A stretch of 64,000 bases of DNA from contig CALJDU010000019.1 in NCBI GenBank assembly GCA_938024995.1, positions 62,001-126,000 on the forward strand, read 5' to 3'. The first letter of the stretch is position 1; each line of letters starts with the position of its first letter. The notes under the pieces were generated by a model. The model worked only from the letters and a program-made list of their open reading frames with translations, was not told the DNA's origin and ran no database searches. Below, one piece after another: positions 49,032 through 57,874 of this stretch. The translations under genes and the position numbers were made by a program. Source of the DNA: an uncultured bacterium (lineage in GTDB: Bacteria > Myxococcota_A > Polyangia > Polyangiales > Houyiibacteriaceae).

Positions 49032-50087
49032 ATGCTTCCGGTGCTTGACCAGCTGCGTGATCGAGTCCCTGCGCTCGCTCGTGATCCCAAACTCTTCGCG
49101 AAGACCGCCAAGCGGGCTGCCGGGCTGGCGCTCCGGCCCGAGTCACCGCTCCTCGTGCAGCTCGTCGTTATTCGACGTTGCAACCTCTCGTGTGGTTACT
49201 GCAACGAGTACGACGACTACTCGGATCCGGTCCCGAAGCAGGTCCTCTTTGATCGCATCGATCACCTCGCGTCCCTCGGGACGCTGGTGGTGACGTTGAC
49301 GGGCGGCGAGCCGTTTATGCATCCCGACCTTCATGAGGTCGTCGCGCGGGCGGTTTCGCACGGCATGGTCGTGACCTCGATCTCGAACGCGTACCCGGTC
49401 ACCAAGAAGTGGATCGACCGGATGAATGACGCCGGGCTCACGCTCCTTCAGGTGTCCGTGGACAACCTCGAACCGAACGAGGTCTCCCAGAAGAGCTGGA
49501 GCAAAATCAAAAAGCGTCTCCTGGTTCTTCAAGAGCACGCGAAGTTCGGCGTGAACATCAACGCGGTACTGGGGTCGTCTCCGATGCAGCAGACGCGCGA
49601 CCTGATCGACGAGATCCGCTCGCTGGGCTTCTTCATGACCGTCGGCCTCCTCCACGATCACGATGGCCGGATCGATCCGGGTCTCATCGGCGAGGCGTTG
49701 CCCGAGTTCTACGACGAGATGCGCGCGCTCTGCCGCAAGAGCTTCTTCCACCAGTTCGGCGAGGGTTGGGAGACGCAGATGCTTCGCGATGGGAGCTCAT
49801 CATGGCGATGTCGCGCGGGCGCCCGGTACCTCTACGTCGATGAACACGGCGAGGTGAACTACTGCTCTCAGCGGCGCGACGAGCTAAAGATCCCCCTTCT
49901 GGAGTACACGCGCGGAGATCTTGTACGAGAGTTCAACCGTCCGAAGGGCTGTGAAGATCGCTGCACGATCGCTTGTGTCCGCAGAGCCTCCAGTTTTGAT
50001 GAGTGGCGCGCGCAACCTGGCACACCGCTTCCGTCACGCGGAGCCTCCGAGAAGCGTGGTGAACGCGTCCATCTCCGCGTCGAGTAG
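49032..50087 (+). CDS. Radical SAM protein with SPASM-like C-terminal Cys cluster
   Basis: A 351-aa protein. The [4Fe-4S]/SAM motif is Cys50, Cys54 and Cys57 (CNLSCGYC), followed by LTGGEPFMHPDL and a TIM-barrel layout. The C-terminal part has further Cys (CRAGARYLYVDEHGEVNYC, CEDRCTIAC) resembling a SPASM or twitch site for an auxiliary cluster. Such enzymes often modify peptides or act as maturases, but others act on small molecules. A near-match -10 (TAGAGG) and GAGGG both lie just before the ATG. The Cys-rich repeat lipoprotein 98 bases downstream is a conceivable substrate, with no direct evidence. Confidence 0.88.
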   Translation: MLPVLDQLRDRVPALARDPKLFAKTAKRAAGLALRPESPLLVQLVVIRRCNLSCGYCNEYDDYSDPVPKQVLFDRIDHLASLGTLVVTLTGGEPFMHPDLHEVVARAVSHGMVVTSISNAYPVTKKWIDRMNDAGLTLLQVSVDNLEPNEVSQKSWSKIKKRLLVLQEHAKFGVNINAVLGSSPMQQTRDLIDEIRSLGFFMTVGLLHDHDGRIDPGLIGEALPEFYDEMRALCRKSFFHQFGEGWETQMLRDGSSSWRCRAGARYLYVDEHGEVNYCSQRRDELKIPLLEYTRGDLVREFNRPKGCEDRCTIACVRRASSFDEWRAQPGTPLPSRGASEKRGERVHLRVE

Positions 50088-50171
50088 ACCCGGTGGAAAA
50101 ATCGCGTCTGGAGCCACTCGTTTTGAGTGAAATGCACCGACGCGTTCTCTAGCTCTTTTGTTCCGATCGAG

Positions 50172-50177
50172 TATGTT
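50172..50177 (+). promoter_or_regulatory. -10-like box TATGTT, 7 bases before ATG 50185
   Basis: TATGTT, CACGGGG, ATG 50185. It supports the shortest of three possible starts. Confidence 0.4.
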
Positions 50178-50184
50178 CACGGGG

Positions 50185-51783
50185 ATGTCTGCGCTTCGCC
50201 TTGTTCGCCTGCTTGTCGTCTCTTCCCTCTTCCTCACGATGTTCGTGATGGGAGGCTGTGGACGGTCTCAGCTCACCGTCGATCCTCCGCGTGGAGATGC
50301 CTCGGTCCCCGACGTTCCGATGATGGACGTGTGCGGCGACAGCATCTGCGACGCTTCGGAGTCATGCGGAACATGCCCTGAGGATTGTGGCGAGTGTCCC
50401 TCTTGCGGCGACGGCGAGTGCGTCATGCCTGAGAACTGCACCTCATGCGAAGAGGACTGCGGCGAGTGCCTCAGTTGTGGTGATGGCGAGTGCACTGGAG
50501 ACGAAGACTGCACCTCCTGCTCCGCTGACTGCGGGGTGTGCGAGACGTGCGGTGATGGACGTTGCCGCGCGGCCGACGAAGAGAGCTGCGAGACCTGCCC
50601 GGACGATTGCGGTCGCTGCGAGACGTGCGGAGACGGTGTGTGCTCCCCGATCGATGGTGAGGACTGCGCGACCTGCGAGCCCGACTGCGGTCGATGCGAT
50701 AGCTGTGGAGATGGACGCTGCGAGCCCGGCGAGACGTGCCGCACCTGCGCGCCGGACTGCGGACCCTGTCCCGTCTGCGGCGACATGGAGTGCAACGGCA
50801 CCGAGACCTGCGGTTCCTGCCCCGGCGATTGTGGTCGCTGCGAGACGTGCGGGGACGGAGTCTGTTCTGACGCCGAGGACTGCCGAACGTGCGCGGCGGA
50901 CTGTGGGTCCTGCCCGGACACCTGTGGCGATGGTCGCTGTCGCGCCGCCGACATGGAGACCTGCGAGAGCTGTCCCGACGACTGCGGTCGCTGCGACAGC
51001 TGCGGCGATGGGACGTGTCAGCCGTCCGAGAGCTGCGAGACCTGCGCGGTCGATTGCGGCGCCTGTGACACTTGCGGCGACGGACGTTGTCGCGGCCGCG
51101 ATGGTGAGAACTGCACCACCTGCGCGCGCGACTGCGGCCTGTGCGACACCTGCGGGGACGGTCGCTGCTCGGATGACGAAGACTGCCGAAGCTGCCCGGG
51201 CGACTGTGGCGTCTGCGACACTTGCGGAGACGGCTTCTGCCGCGCCGCGGATGGCGAAGACTGCCTGACCTGTGCGCCCGACTGTGACGCGTGTCCGGAG
51301 TGCGGCGATGGCGTCTGCCGCGAGGGCATCGAGGACTGCTTCACCTGCCCGACGGACTGCGGACGTTGTGACCCGTGCGGAGACGGTCGATGCCGCCCGC
51401 CCGAGACCTGCGCGAGCTGCGAGACCGACTGCGGCGTTTGCTCGGTCTGCGGTAACGGCGTCTGCGAGGACGAAGAGTTCGAGACCTGCACCAACTGCGC
51501 GGAAGACTGCGGGACCTGCGACCCCGTCACCTGCATCGACGTGGTCGGCTGTACCTTCGGCTGCATCGACTTCGGCGGCGGCGGCGGCGGACCTGGCTTC
51601 AGCTTCAGCTGCATCGCCGACTGCACCGCGATGGCGTGCGCGGACGTGCGCTTCTTCGTTGACCAGGTCGTGGACTGCGCGGTGAGCCAGATCTTCACCT
51701 GCGGTCCTGACATCTCCTGCATCATGCGTGAGTGTGGCGAAGAGATCGCCGCGTGCTTGAGCGCTCCGCGCTGCCCGGACTGA
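50185..51783 (+). CDS. Secreted lipoprotein made of 16 six-Cys repeats
   Basis: A 532-aa protein. Lipoprotein signal ending VMGGC (Cys25), a short linker, then 16 tandem units of 24-26 residues with the pattern CGDGxC...C-x2-C-x3-DCGxC (six Cys each), about residues 50-447. A final domain of about 85 residues has a Gly run and ten or so further Cys (GCTFGCIDF, SCIADCTAMAC, DISCIMREC). The repeats are at once conserved in Cys spacing and varied elsewhere, so they are old and selected. Probably a rigid disulphide-bonded surface rod. Earlier in-frame starts at ATG 50173 and TTG 50158 are possible. Confidence 0.88.
   Translation: MSALRLVRLLVVSSLFLTMFVMGGCGRSQLTVDPPRGDASVPDVPMMDVCGDSICDASESCGTCPEDCGECPSCGDGECVMPENCTSCEEDCGECLSCGDGECTGDEDCTSCSADCGVCETCGDGRCRAADEESCETCPDDCGRCETCGDGVCSPIDGEDCATCEPDCGRCDSCGDGRCEPGETCRTCAPDCGPCPVCGDMECNGTETCGSCPGDCGRCETCGDGVCSDAEDCRTCAADCGSCPDTCGDGRCRAADMETCESCPDDCGRCDSCGDGTCQPSESCETCAVDCGACDTCGDGRCRGRDGENCTTCARDCGLCDTCGDGRCSDDEDCRSCPGDCGVCDTCGDGFCRAADGEDCLTCAPDCDACPECGDGVCREGIEDCFTCPTDCGRCDPCGDGRCRPPETCASCETDCGVCSVCGNGVCEDEEFETCTNCAEDCGTCDPVTCIDVVGCTFGCIDFGGGGGGPGFSFSCIADCTAMACADVRFFVDQVVDCAVSQIFTCGPDISCIMRECGEEIAACLSAPRCPD
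50332..51526 (+). repeat. Sixteen tandem repeats of about 75 bp coding for six-Cys units
   Basis: Units of 72-78 bp, each starting with codons for CGDG, arranged head to tail without gaps. They are similar at nucleotide level mainly in the Cys and Asp codons, so recombination between units is possible but no two units look identical. Confidence 0.85.
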
Positions 51784-51808
51784 CGTCGACCTGAATCGAG
51801 GTCACGGC

Positions 51809-53119
51809 GTGCCGTCACCCTCCCATCGCGAACGTCCTGCATGGTGTTTGCTGATCGGGTGGGTGTTGGCATCGACGGTCGTGAGCGCGTGCGCGGTGAA
51901 CGCGGTACCGCGTGAGGCGACAACGACGAGGACGCAGACGACGGTGCCACCGCAGCGGGTATCGCAGCCGTTGCCATTGCAGCCTTCGGTTCCGGACGAC
52001 GAGACCGAGCCCGCGGAACCGGAACCGCCACGTTCGCGTCGCGTCACGATCGCGGCCTCCGGCGACGCCTTGTTTCACATCAAGGTGGTCAAGGCGGGTC
52101 GCGCGCACGGTTTTGATCACGTGCTCCGCGGGCTGCGCGGCTTGCATGACGAAGACGCGATCACCTACGTCAACCTCGAGACCCCGCTCGTGAATGATGT
52201 CCTCCCGGTGGCGACCGGCACGCCGCCCTTGCTCGGCGCCCCAGGAGAGGTCGCGGACGCGCTCGCGGGTGCCGGAGTGGACGTGGCAGGCTGCGCGAAC
52301 AACCACGCCTATGATCAAAACGCGATCGGACTTGCGCGGACGTTGACGCTTCTCTCGGACGCGGGGGTCGTCCCGGTCGGCGCGGGCCCGACGAAACGAG
52401 CGGCGCAGGCGCATCAGATCGTGGAGCGTCAGGGGCTCCGGGTCGCGTTCCTGAGCTTTACAAAGCGAATCAACCGCGGCGCGGGCTCGCGTGAACCCGA
52501 GGCCTTCATCGCCTGGATGCGAGATCGAGAAGCGCTCAACGACGCGATCGAACGAGCACGCGCCGACGCCGATGTGGTGGTGCTGGGGCTGCACTGGAGC
52601 GGGGACTATGCGCCGCGCCCGACGCATGCTCAGCGCGCGCTGGCCCGCGATTTGATCACGCGCGGCGTTGACGTGATCTTCGGCTCGGGTCCACACGTGC
52701 TTCACGAGGTCGAGCGGATCGAAGGGCCGCGAGGAGACGCGCTCGTCGCGTACTCGCTCGGTAACCTGATCTCCAACCAAGGGTCGCGCTACCGCGTGGG
52801 CAGGCGGATCAACCCGCGCGGTCACCCTGCGCTCGTCCAGCCACACACGCGCGATGGGGTTCTGCTCTCCGTCGACATCGTGCTCGATGACGCCGCGATG
52901 AACCCCGAAGCTGAGCGACCGCGTCTGTCGTTACGGGCGCGAGGTGAACCGCTCTTCACGGACAACAACTTCTTTCGCGTCCACCGCGGCGAAGAAGAGC
53001 ACTGGGACATCGCGACTCGTTCGCTTCTTGAGCTCGACGCGGCGACCCGAGAGGAGCGCTTCCCGGTGATCCGCGCCGCGCTTGGTGACGAAGTCGAATG
53101 GGCGGATCCGGCGCCCTGA
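51809..53119 (+). CDS. CapA-family (poly-gamma-glutamate capsule-type) lipoprotein
   Basis: A 436-aa protein from GTG 51809, with a hydrophobic signal ending VSAC (about Cys28). After a Pro/Glu linker comes the PGA_cap metallophosphatase-like domain: ASGDALFH, YVNLETPL, GCANNHAYDQ, VLGLHWSGDY, FGSGPHVLHEVE and AYSLGNLISNQ are family landmarks with metal-binding Asp, Asn and His. Members take part in anchoring or making poly-gamma-glutamate, but many homologues have no known substrate. It follows the Cys-rich lipoprotein by 25 bases, so they may be cotranscribed. The usual capB/capC synthase genes are absent here. Confidence 0.9.
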   Translation: MPSPSHRERPAWCLLIGWVLASTVVSACAVNAVPREATTTRTQTTVPPQRVSQPLPLQPSVPDDETEPAEPEPPRSRRVTIAASGDALFHIKVVKAGRAHGFDHVLRGLRGLHDEDAITYVNLETPLVNDVLPVATGTPPLLGAPGEVADALAGAGVDVAGCANNHAYDQNAIGLARTLTLLSDAGVVPVGAGPTKRAAQAHQIVERQGLRVAFLSFTKRINRGAGSREPEAFIAWMRDREALNDAIERARADADVVVLGLHWSGDYAPRPTHAQRALARDLITRGVDVIFGSGPHVLHEVERIEGPRGDALVAYSLGNLISNQGSRYRVGRRINPRGHPALVQPHTRDGVLLSVDIVLDDAAMNPEAERPRLSLRARGEPLFTDNNFFRVHRGEEEHWDIATRSLLELDAATREERFPVIRAALGDEVEWADPAP

Positions 53120-53130
53120 CTTGTGCGCGT

Positions 53131-54861
53131 CTACGCTTCTTCGACTTTGGCTTCGTCTTCGGTGACGCGAATGAACACGTCTGCGACGCGCGGCGCGACG
53201 CGTACTCCGGTGTCGCGGAGGTCGAGGGTGCGCAGCTTGGGGAACCCGGCGAGGTCGGGCGGCGCCGCGCATGGGTTTCCCTGCAGCTCCAGGCGTTGAA
53301 GCTTCGCGTGCTGCCACTCGATCGCGGTGAGCTTGTTATGCCCCACCAAGAGTTCCTCGAGGAGCTTCGCGGCGAACACCGGCAGGTCGACGAGCGCGTT
53401 CTCGCTCATGTCCAAGCTCCGCAGTTTGCGAAGCGCGCTCACCGCGGGAGGGACGACCGCGAAGGCGTTCCGCGCGAGTGAGAGCTTCTCGATCGGCGCG
53501 CTGAACTCTTCGCCGTCGGGGAAGAGCGACGTGAGCGCGTTTCCCGCCAGGTTGAGCTCGGTGAGCAGCCGAAGCGACGCGAGCGAGGGAGGGACCGCGT
53601 CGAGCTCATTGTCCGCGGCGCTCAGAAACTCGAGGCGCGCGGCCGCGCCCAGGTTGGCCGGTAGGTGGGTCAATCGATTGCGCGACACATCGAGGAGCCG
53701 AAGCTGCGTGAGCGCAGACGGATCTGGGAGGGAGGTGAGCTCATTGTCGCTCGCGTGAAGCTCAAGCAGTCCTCCCGCGAGCGGCGGGAGCGCGTCCAAG
53801 CGACATCCCCGTACATCGAGCTGCCGGAGACCGCTGGGCACCGCCGAGAACGCGTCGAGGAGGTTGTCGTGCACGTCGAGCAAGCGAAGCGCGGGGTGCT
53901 CACCAAGCGAAGGCGGGATGTCCGCGAGCTGGTTCTTGCTCGCGCGGAGCTTCTTGAGCGCGCTCAGTCGCTCAAGGTCAGGCGGGAGCCGGCGCAGCGC
54001 GTTTCCGCTGAGGTCGAGCGCGGTGAGCGACTTCATCTTCGTGAAGCTCGACGGGAGTCGCTCCAGCTTGTTGCGCGCGAGATCCAGCTCGCCCAACGCC
54101 AAGAGACCTCCGATGGAAACCGGGAGCTCGGTCAGGCGGTTATTGCGCAGCCGAAGCGAGCGGAGGCTCGTGAGCTCACCGATGCGGTCGGGCAGCGCCT
54201 CAAGGCGCGCGTCGTCGATGTGAAGATCGCGAAGCGCGTGGAGCTCCCCGATCTCCTCGCACAGCTCGCGAAGAGGGTTGCGATCAAGGACCAACGTCTT
54301 GAGCGACTGGAGCCGACCAATGGAAGACGGCAGCGAGACAAGCCCGTTCGAGGAGAGGTCGAGGTGCTCAAGCTGCGTGAGCCGCCCGATGGAGCTGGGC
54401 AGGTCCGCGATGTCGTTGTGCCGAAGGGAGAGCCGCTTGAGCGACGGGAGGGCAGTGATCGCGTCGGGGAGGTCGACTCGTCGCTGTCCGTCGAGTCGAA
54501 GCTCGGTGACGCAGTTCATTCGCATCAGCTCGCGCGGGACCTCCGGGAGCGTGGCGAGGGAGAGGTCGAGCAGCGCCGGCGCGATCAAGCTCTCGTGGAC
54601 CTTGCCGCGTGACCGGGTCGCGTCGGGCATCGCGGCGATGACGCCGAGCAAGCCGTACTGAAGGAGCGGCTTCGCGCTCGACCCGCGGAAGAACCTTCGC
54701 CCGACGATCTTCCCGCGCTCGATTTCACATCCCGCGAGGAGCTTCTCGAACGCGATCGGGTCTTCGAGCGAGTCCAGCAGCTCCACCCCGCGCCGCACAT
54801 CCGCGAGCGTCGCTCCGTGCAGGAGCTCGCGGACCCGCTCGAGCTGCGAGGCATCGGTCAT
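53131..54861 (-). CDS. Leucine-rich repeat protein
   Basis: A 576-aa cytoplasmic protein, with no signal peptide. The first 95 residues are helical (AFEKLLAGCEIERGK region). The rest is about 18-20 LRRs of about 23 residues with the bacterial/plant-like PIRL pattern (LPSSIGRLTQLEHLDLSSNGL), many with LP at the repeat end. Such proteins are usually binding scaffolds. The ATG 54861 is at the first sensible residue; the frame is open upstream but overlaps the epimerase gene. It is 19 bases downstream of that gene and probably in its operon. Target unknown. Confidence 0.88.
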   Translation of the reverse strand: MTDASQLERVRELLHGATLADVRRGVELLDSLEDPIAFEKLLAGCEIERGKIVGRRFFRGSSAKPLLQYGLLGVIAAMPDATRSRGKVHESLIAPALLDLSLATLPEVPRELMRMNCVTELRLDGQRRVDLPDAITALPSLKRLSLRHNDIADLPSSIGRLTQLEHLDLSSNGLVSLPSSIGRLQSLKTLVLDRNPLRELCEEIGELHALRDLHIDDARLEALPDRIGELTSLRSLRLRNNRLTELPVSIGGLLALGELDLARNKLERLPSSFTKMKSLTALDLSGNALRRLPPDLERLSALKKLRASKNQLADIPPSLGEHPALRLLDVHDNLLDAFSAVPSGLRQLDVRGCRLDALPPLAGGLLELHASDNELTSLPDPSALTQLRLLDVSRNRLTHLPANLGAAARLEFLSAADNELDAVPPSLASLRLLTELNLAGNALTSLFPDGEEFSAPIEKLSLARNAFAVVPPAVSALRKLRSLDMSENALVDLPVFAAKLLEELLVGHNKLTAIEWQHAKLQRLELQGNPCAAPPDLAGFPKLRTLDLRDTGVRVAPRVADVFIRVTEDEAKVEEA

Positions 54862-54880
54862 CCGGAGGCGCGCTCGGGTG

Positions 54881-55933
54881 TCACGTCGCGGTCGCCTCTG
54901 CGCTCGCGACCTGTTCGGCGATGTCCTCGTCGGTCGCCGGTGGTCGGACGCGCGACGCGATCGCCTCGGCTCCACCTTCCGACGCGATCCAGTCTGACAG
55001 CTCGGCCATCCCCACGTCCCGCGTGACCGGAGCGTCGTAGCCGAGGTCGTTGATCGCGCGCTGTTGATCGAAGGAAGTGCTCTGGCCGCGACGGACGACA
55101 TCGCTCGGCCACAGTCCGGCTTCCCCGCGACGCTTCCTCAGCACGGCGCGCGCGTAGGCGAACCGGTAGCGACCGCCGACCCGCGGGGAAGAGACCCCCG
55201 CCGCAGCGGAGAGCTCCGAGTAGAACTCCGCGGCGAGGTTGAACTCGTTGTCCGTGATGTTGTAGACGGCGCCCGCCGCGGTCTCGCAGGTGAGGGCGCG
55301 CGCCAAGGCATCGACGACGTTTCCGATGTGCGCGGTCGCGACGAGGTTGTCGCCTTTTCCGAAGAGCCGAACCCCTCCTTCGTTGAGGGCCTCGCGGAGC
55401 AGTCCGGGAAGCGTCGTCGTATCGCCCGCGCCCCACAACATCGCTGGCCGGACCACAGTGGTCTCCATCGCATCGTCGCCTCGGCCGATCACCATCTCTT
55501 CAGCTTCAAGCTTCGTGCGTCCGTAGCTGTCGAGGGGGTCACCGATCAGGCCTTTGTCTTCGTTCCAGTTCACTCGTGGAACGTTCGTCATGGTGACATC
55601 CGTACAAGACACGTGCACGACTCGCTTTACCTTCGCGCGTCGGCTCGCCCGCAAAACGTTCTCGGTGCCGGCGACGTTCACCCATCCGAGCGCACGCGCG
55701 GAGGCGCGGTGAGAGGTGACCGCGGCCGTGTGGACCAAACGCTCGCATCCTTCCGCAGCAGCCCAGATCGCGCGCGGATCACCAACTCCGCCGGGGAAAA
55801 CCGTCAGCCCGAGCGCCTCCAGTTCGGGCGACGATTGTCGCGTGAGGGCGTGAACCGTGTGGCCATCGCGGACCAGGCGGGCGCAGAGCGCGCGACCGAG
55901 AAAACCGGACGCGCCGGTGACAGTGATCTTCAT
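54881..55933 (-). CDS. NAD(P)-dependent epimerase/dehydratase (extended SDR)
   Basis: A 350-aa protein. Dinucleotide site GASGFLG (7-13), catalytic Tyr137 and Lys141 in YGRTK, and Ser109 in VHVSCTD. The sequence resembles 3-beta-hydroxysteroid dehydrogenase/isomerase-like and sugar epimerases (VVRPAMLWGAGD, NITDNEFNLAAEF). AAAGGG seven bases before the ATG is a clear ribosome site. The substrate may be a sterol, a hopanoid or a nucleotide sugar; nothing nearby decides. It is followed by the LRR protein gene. Confidence 0.9.
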   Translation of the reverse strand: MKITVTGASGFLGRALCARLVRDGHTVHALTRQSSPELEALGLTVFPGGVGDPRAIWAAAEGCERLVHTAAVTSHRASARALGWVNVAGTENVLRASRRAKVKRVVHVSCTDVTMTNVPRVNWNEDKGLIGDPLDSYGRTKLEAEEMVIGRGDDAMETTVVRPAMLWGAGDTTTLPGLLREALNEGGVRLFGKGDNLVATAHIGNVVDALARALTCETAAGAVYNITDNEFNLAAEFYSELSAAAGVSSPRVGGRYRFAYARAVLRKRRGEAGLWPSDVVRRGQSTSFDQQRAINDLGYDAPVTRDVGMAELSDWIASEGGAEAIASRVRPPATDEDIAEQVASAEATAT

Positions 55934-56003
55934 GACAACCCTTTCGCGCGGTGACCCGCGTCAGTGGGGGACAGCACAGGAGACCCAAGGTTCCCGGCGT
56001 GGG

Positions 56004-56792
56004 TCACGCCTTGCTGAAGCGATACTCACTCACTTGCACGACGATCGCGGCGATCGTGAGCGAAGCGACCGTCACGAACGCGATGAGCGCGCTGCCGATC
56101 GCGGGCGAGATGTCGGGGGCGTAGGTCGACATGAGCCCCGTCTTCGGCATCCCGGCGACCTCTTGCGCGTGGAAGTTCATCGACACGACGCGGAAGACAC
56201 CGGGCATCAGCGACCCGCCAAACTCGACCACCGCGAGATAGAGCGCCGCCACGATCCCCGCTGCCTCGGGGACCAGCGCGCCCCACATGGTGCAGACCGC
56301 GCAATAGAAGATGGCGACCAGGACGAGCGCTCCGGTGACCTTCGTAGTTTGCGCGGCTTGCTCGAAGAGCGCGGTCGGGGTCGCGGCGTAGATGATGACG
56401 TGCAAGAGCACCGCGCCGATGATCAAGAGGCCGATCGAGAGGAGGGTTCCCGCGGCGAACTTACCGGTCGTGATCGCGAAGCGCCCGACAGGTCGCGCGG
56501 TCAGGAACGGGAAGGTGCGGTTCTCGACCTCTTCGGCGATCGCGCCCGAGGTGAACAAGAACGGAAGCAAGAACACCAGCATCCGGAAGAAGCCCCAGGT
56601 GAACCCCTTCTCCATGGCCTCGGAGGGGACGACGGTGTCGCTCGTGTAGCGGGTGATGCCGACCGCGGCGATGGCCATCACGGTGGAGATGATGCCAAGA
56701 CGAAGCTTGTTGCCGCGCCAGATCCGCAAGAGCTGCAGACGGAAGACCGCGGCGATGCCGACACCCAGACTCGGGACGCTCGGGGCGCTCAT
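56004..56792 (-). CDS. ABC transporter permease (ABC-2 type), C-terminal gene of the operon
   Basis: A 262-aa integral membrane protein with about six helices (from residue 30, ISTVMAIAAVGITRY, to the C-terminal helix ending EYRFSKA). The segment GAIAEEVENRTFPFLTARPVGR is the conserved coupling region of ABC-2 exporters of the NosY/Gld type. The ATG at 56792 overlaps the ATPase stop (ATGA). With the other permease (57871) it would form a heterodimeric channel. The 70-base downstream gap has a small hairpin near 55957 that could terminate. Confidence 0.9.
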   Translation of the reverse strand: MSAPSVPSLGVGIAAVFRLQLLRIWRGNKLRLGIISTVMAIAAVGITRYTSDTVVPSEAMEKGFTWGFFRMLVFLLPFLFTSGAIAEEVENRTFPFLTARPVGRFAITTGKFAAGTLLSIGLLIIGAVLLHVIIYAATPTALFEQAAQTTKVTGALVLVAIFYCAVCTMWGALVPEAAGIVAALYLAVVEFGGSLMPGVFRVVSMNFHAQEVAGMPKTGLMSTYAPDISPAIGSALIAFVTVASLTIAAIVVQVSEYRFSKA

Positions 56793-57874
56793 GAGTTTGC
56801 TCCCTTTGACTTGGCTGAGGCCTTTGCGGACGCCTTCGCGGCGCGCGCATCGGGCTTGGGTCTGAACGCCGACGGGACCGCGCTGCCGACCGCGGCGTCG
56901 GCACCGGTTCCCGCGCCCCGCGTGCTGTGCTCCACGAGGTAGTGGAAGAGCGCTTCGAGCGTCGCGTCGGGGCTCGTCATGGAGCTGAGGTCGAGGTCCT
57001 GCTCCACGCATACGTTCGCGATCGCCGCATAGGTTGAGTCTGGGTCGCGCGTCTCGAACTCGACGCAATGGGCGTTCAAGAAACGCATCCCGACCACGCC
57101 TTCGACCGCCAACAGCTGGGCGCCCAAACGACGGGCGTCTTCACACTCCACGCGGATATGGTGGGGGTGCTCTTCGAGCAAGGCGCGGATCTCGTGAACC
57201 TGTCCATGCGCGACCAGCTGTCCGCGCGCGATCAGCAAGACCTGTTCGGTCAACGCTTCGACCTCGTGGAGCACGTGGGTCGAGAAGAGGACAACCGCGC
57301 CGTCGTCCGCGCGCTGGCGAACTTGGTTGAGAATGACCGCGCGCGATGTTGGGTCGGTGCCGGTGAGCGGCTCGTCGAGCAGGAGGACGTCCGGATCGTG
57401 AACAATGGACTGAGCGAGCTTCGCGCGCTGTCGCATCCCGCGGCTGTAGCCACCGACCTTTCGTTCCATCGCGTCCTTCAGCCCGAACGCCACGAGCGCG
57501 TCCTTCGCGCGGTCCGCCGCTTCCGACTTGTCGTACCCGCTCAGCCGCGCCATCGCGGTCACGAACTCGTGGGCGGTGAGCTCGTCGTACATCGCGTCGG
57601 CCTCAGGGCAGAGGCCAATGCGACGAAGGGCTTCGGGTCGCGCGAACGGGTTGACGCCGCAGACTTGAATCTCACCGAGGTTGGGCTTGATCTGTCCCGC
57701 GGCGAGCCTCAGGAACGTCGTCTTCCCGCTCCCGTTCGGACCGAGCAAGCCCCAGATTCCGGGCGAGAGGTGCAGCGAGACGTCTTGAAGCGCGGTGACC
57801 TTGCCGTACCACTTACTGAGCCCGACGGCGCGTACGCTTGGCTCGGTGCCCTTGGTCTTCTTCTTCTCGCTCAC
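56789..57874 (-). CDS. ABC transporter ATP-binding protein with C-terminal extension
   Basis: A 361-aa protein. Walker A GPNGSGKTT, signature YSRGMRQRAKLA, Walker B VLLLDEPLTGTDP and the H-loop THVLHEVEALT are all present. After the ATPase core (about 235 residues) comes a regulatory-looking domain and an Ala/Lys-rich tail (AAKASAKASAKSKG). The GTG at 57874 overlaps the permease stop and has AAGGTGAT before it, one of the better ribosome sites here. It belongs to a permease-ATPase-permease operon, most likely an exporter. Substrate not deducible; the nearest neighbour is a lone receiver protein. Confidence 0.94.
   Translation of the reverse strand: MSEKKKTKGTEPSVRAVGLSKWYGKVTALQDVSLHLSPGIWGLLGPNGSGKTTFLRLAAGQIKPNLGEIQVCGVNPFARPEALRRIGLCPEADAMYDELTAHEFVTAMARLSGYDKSEAADRAKDALVAFGLKDAMERKVGGYSRGMRQRAKLAQSIVHDPDVLLLDEPLTGTDPTSRAVILNQVRQRADDGAVVLFSTHVLHEVEALTEQVLLIARGQLVAHGQVHEIRALLEEHPHHIRVECEDARRLGAQLLAVEGVVGMRFLNAHCVEFETRDPDSTYAAIANVCVEQDLDLSSMTSPDATLEALFHYLVEHSTRGAGTGADAAVGSAVPSAFRPKPDARAAKASAKASAKSKGANS

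Noticed and set aside
50332..51526. Treating the regular repeats as a CRISPR or satellite array
   Set aside because: They are in frame, vary at codon level, preserve Cys spacing and follow a signal peptide, so they are protein repeats.
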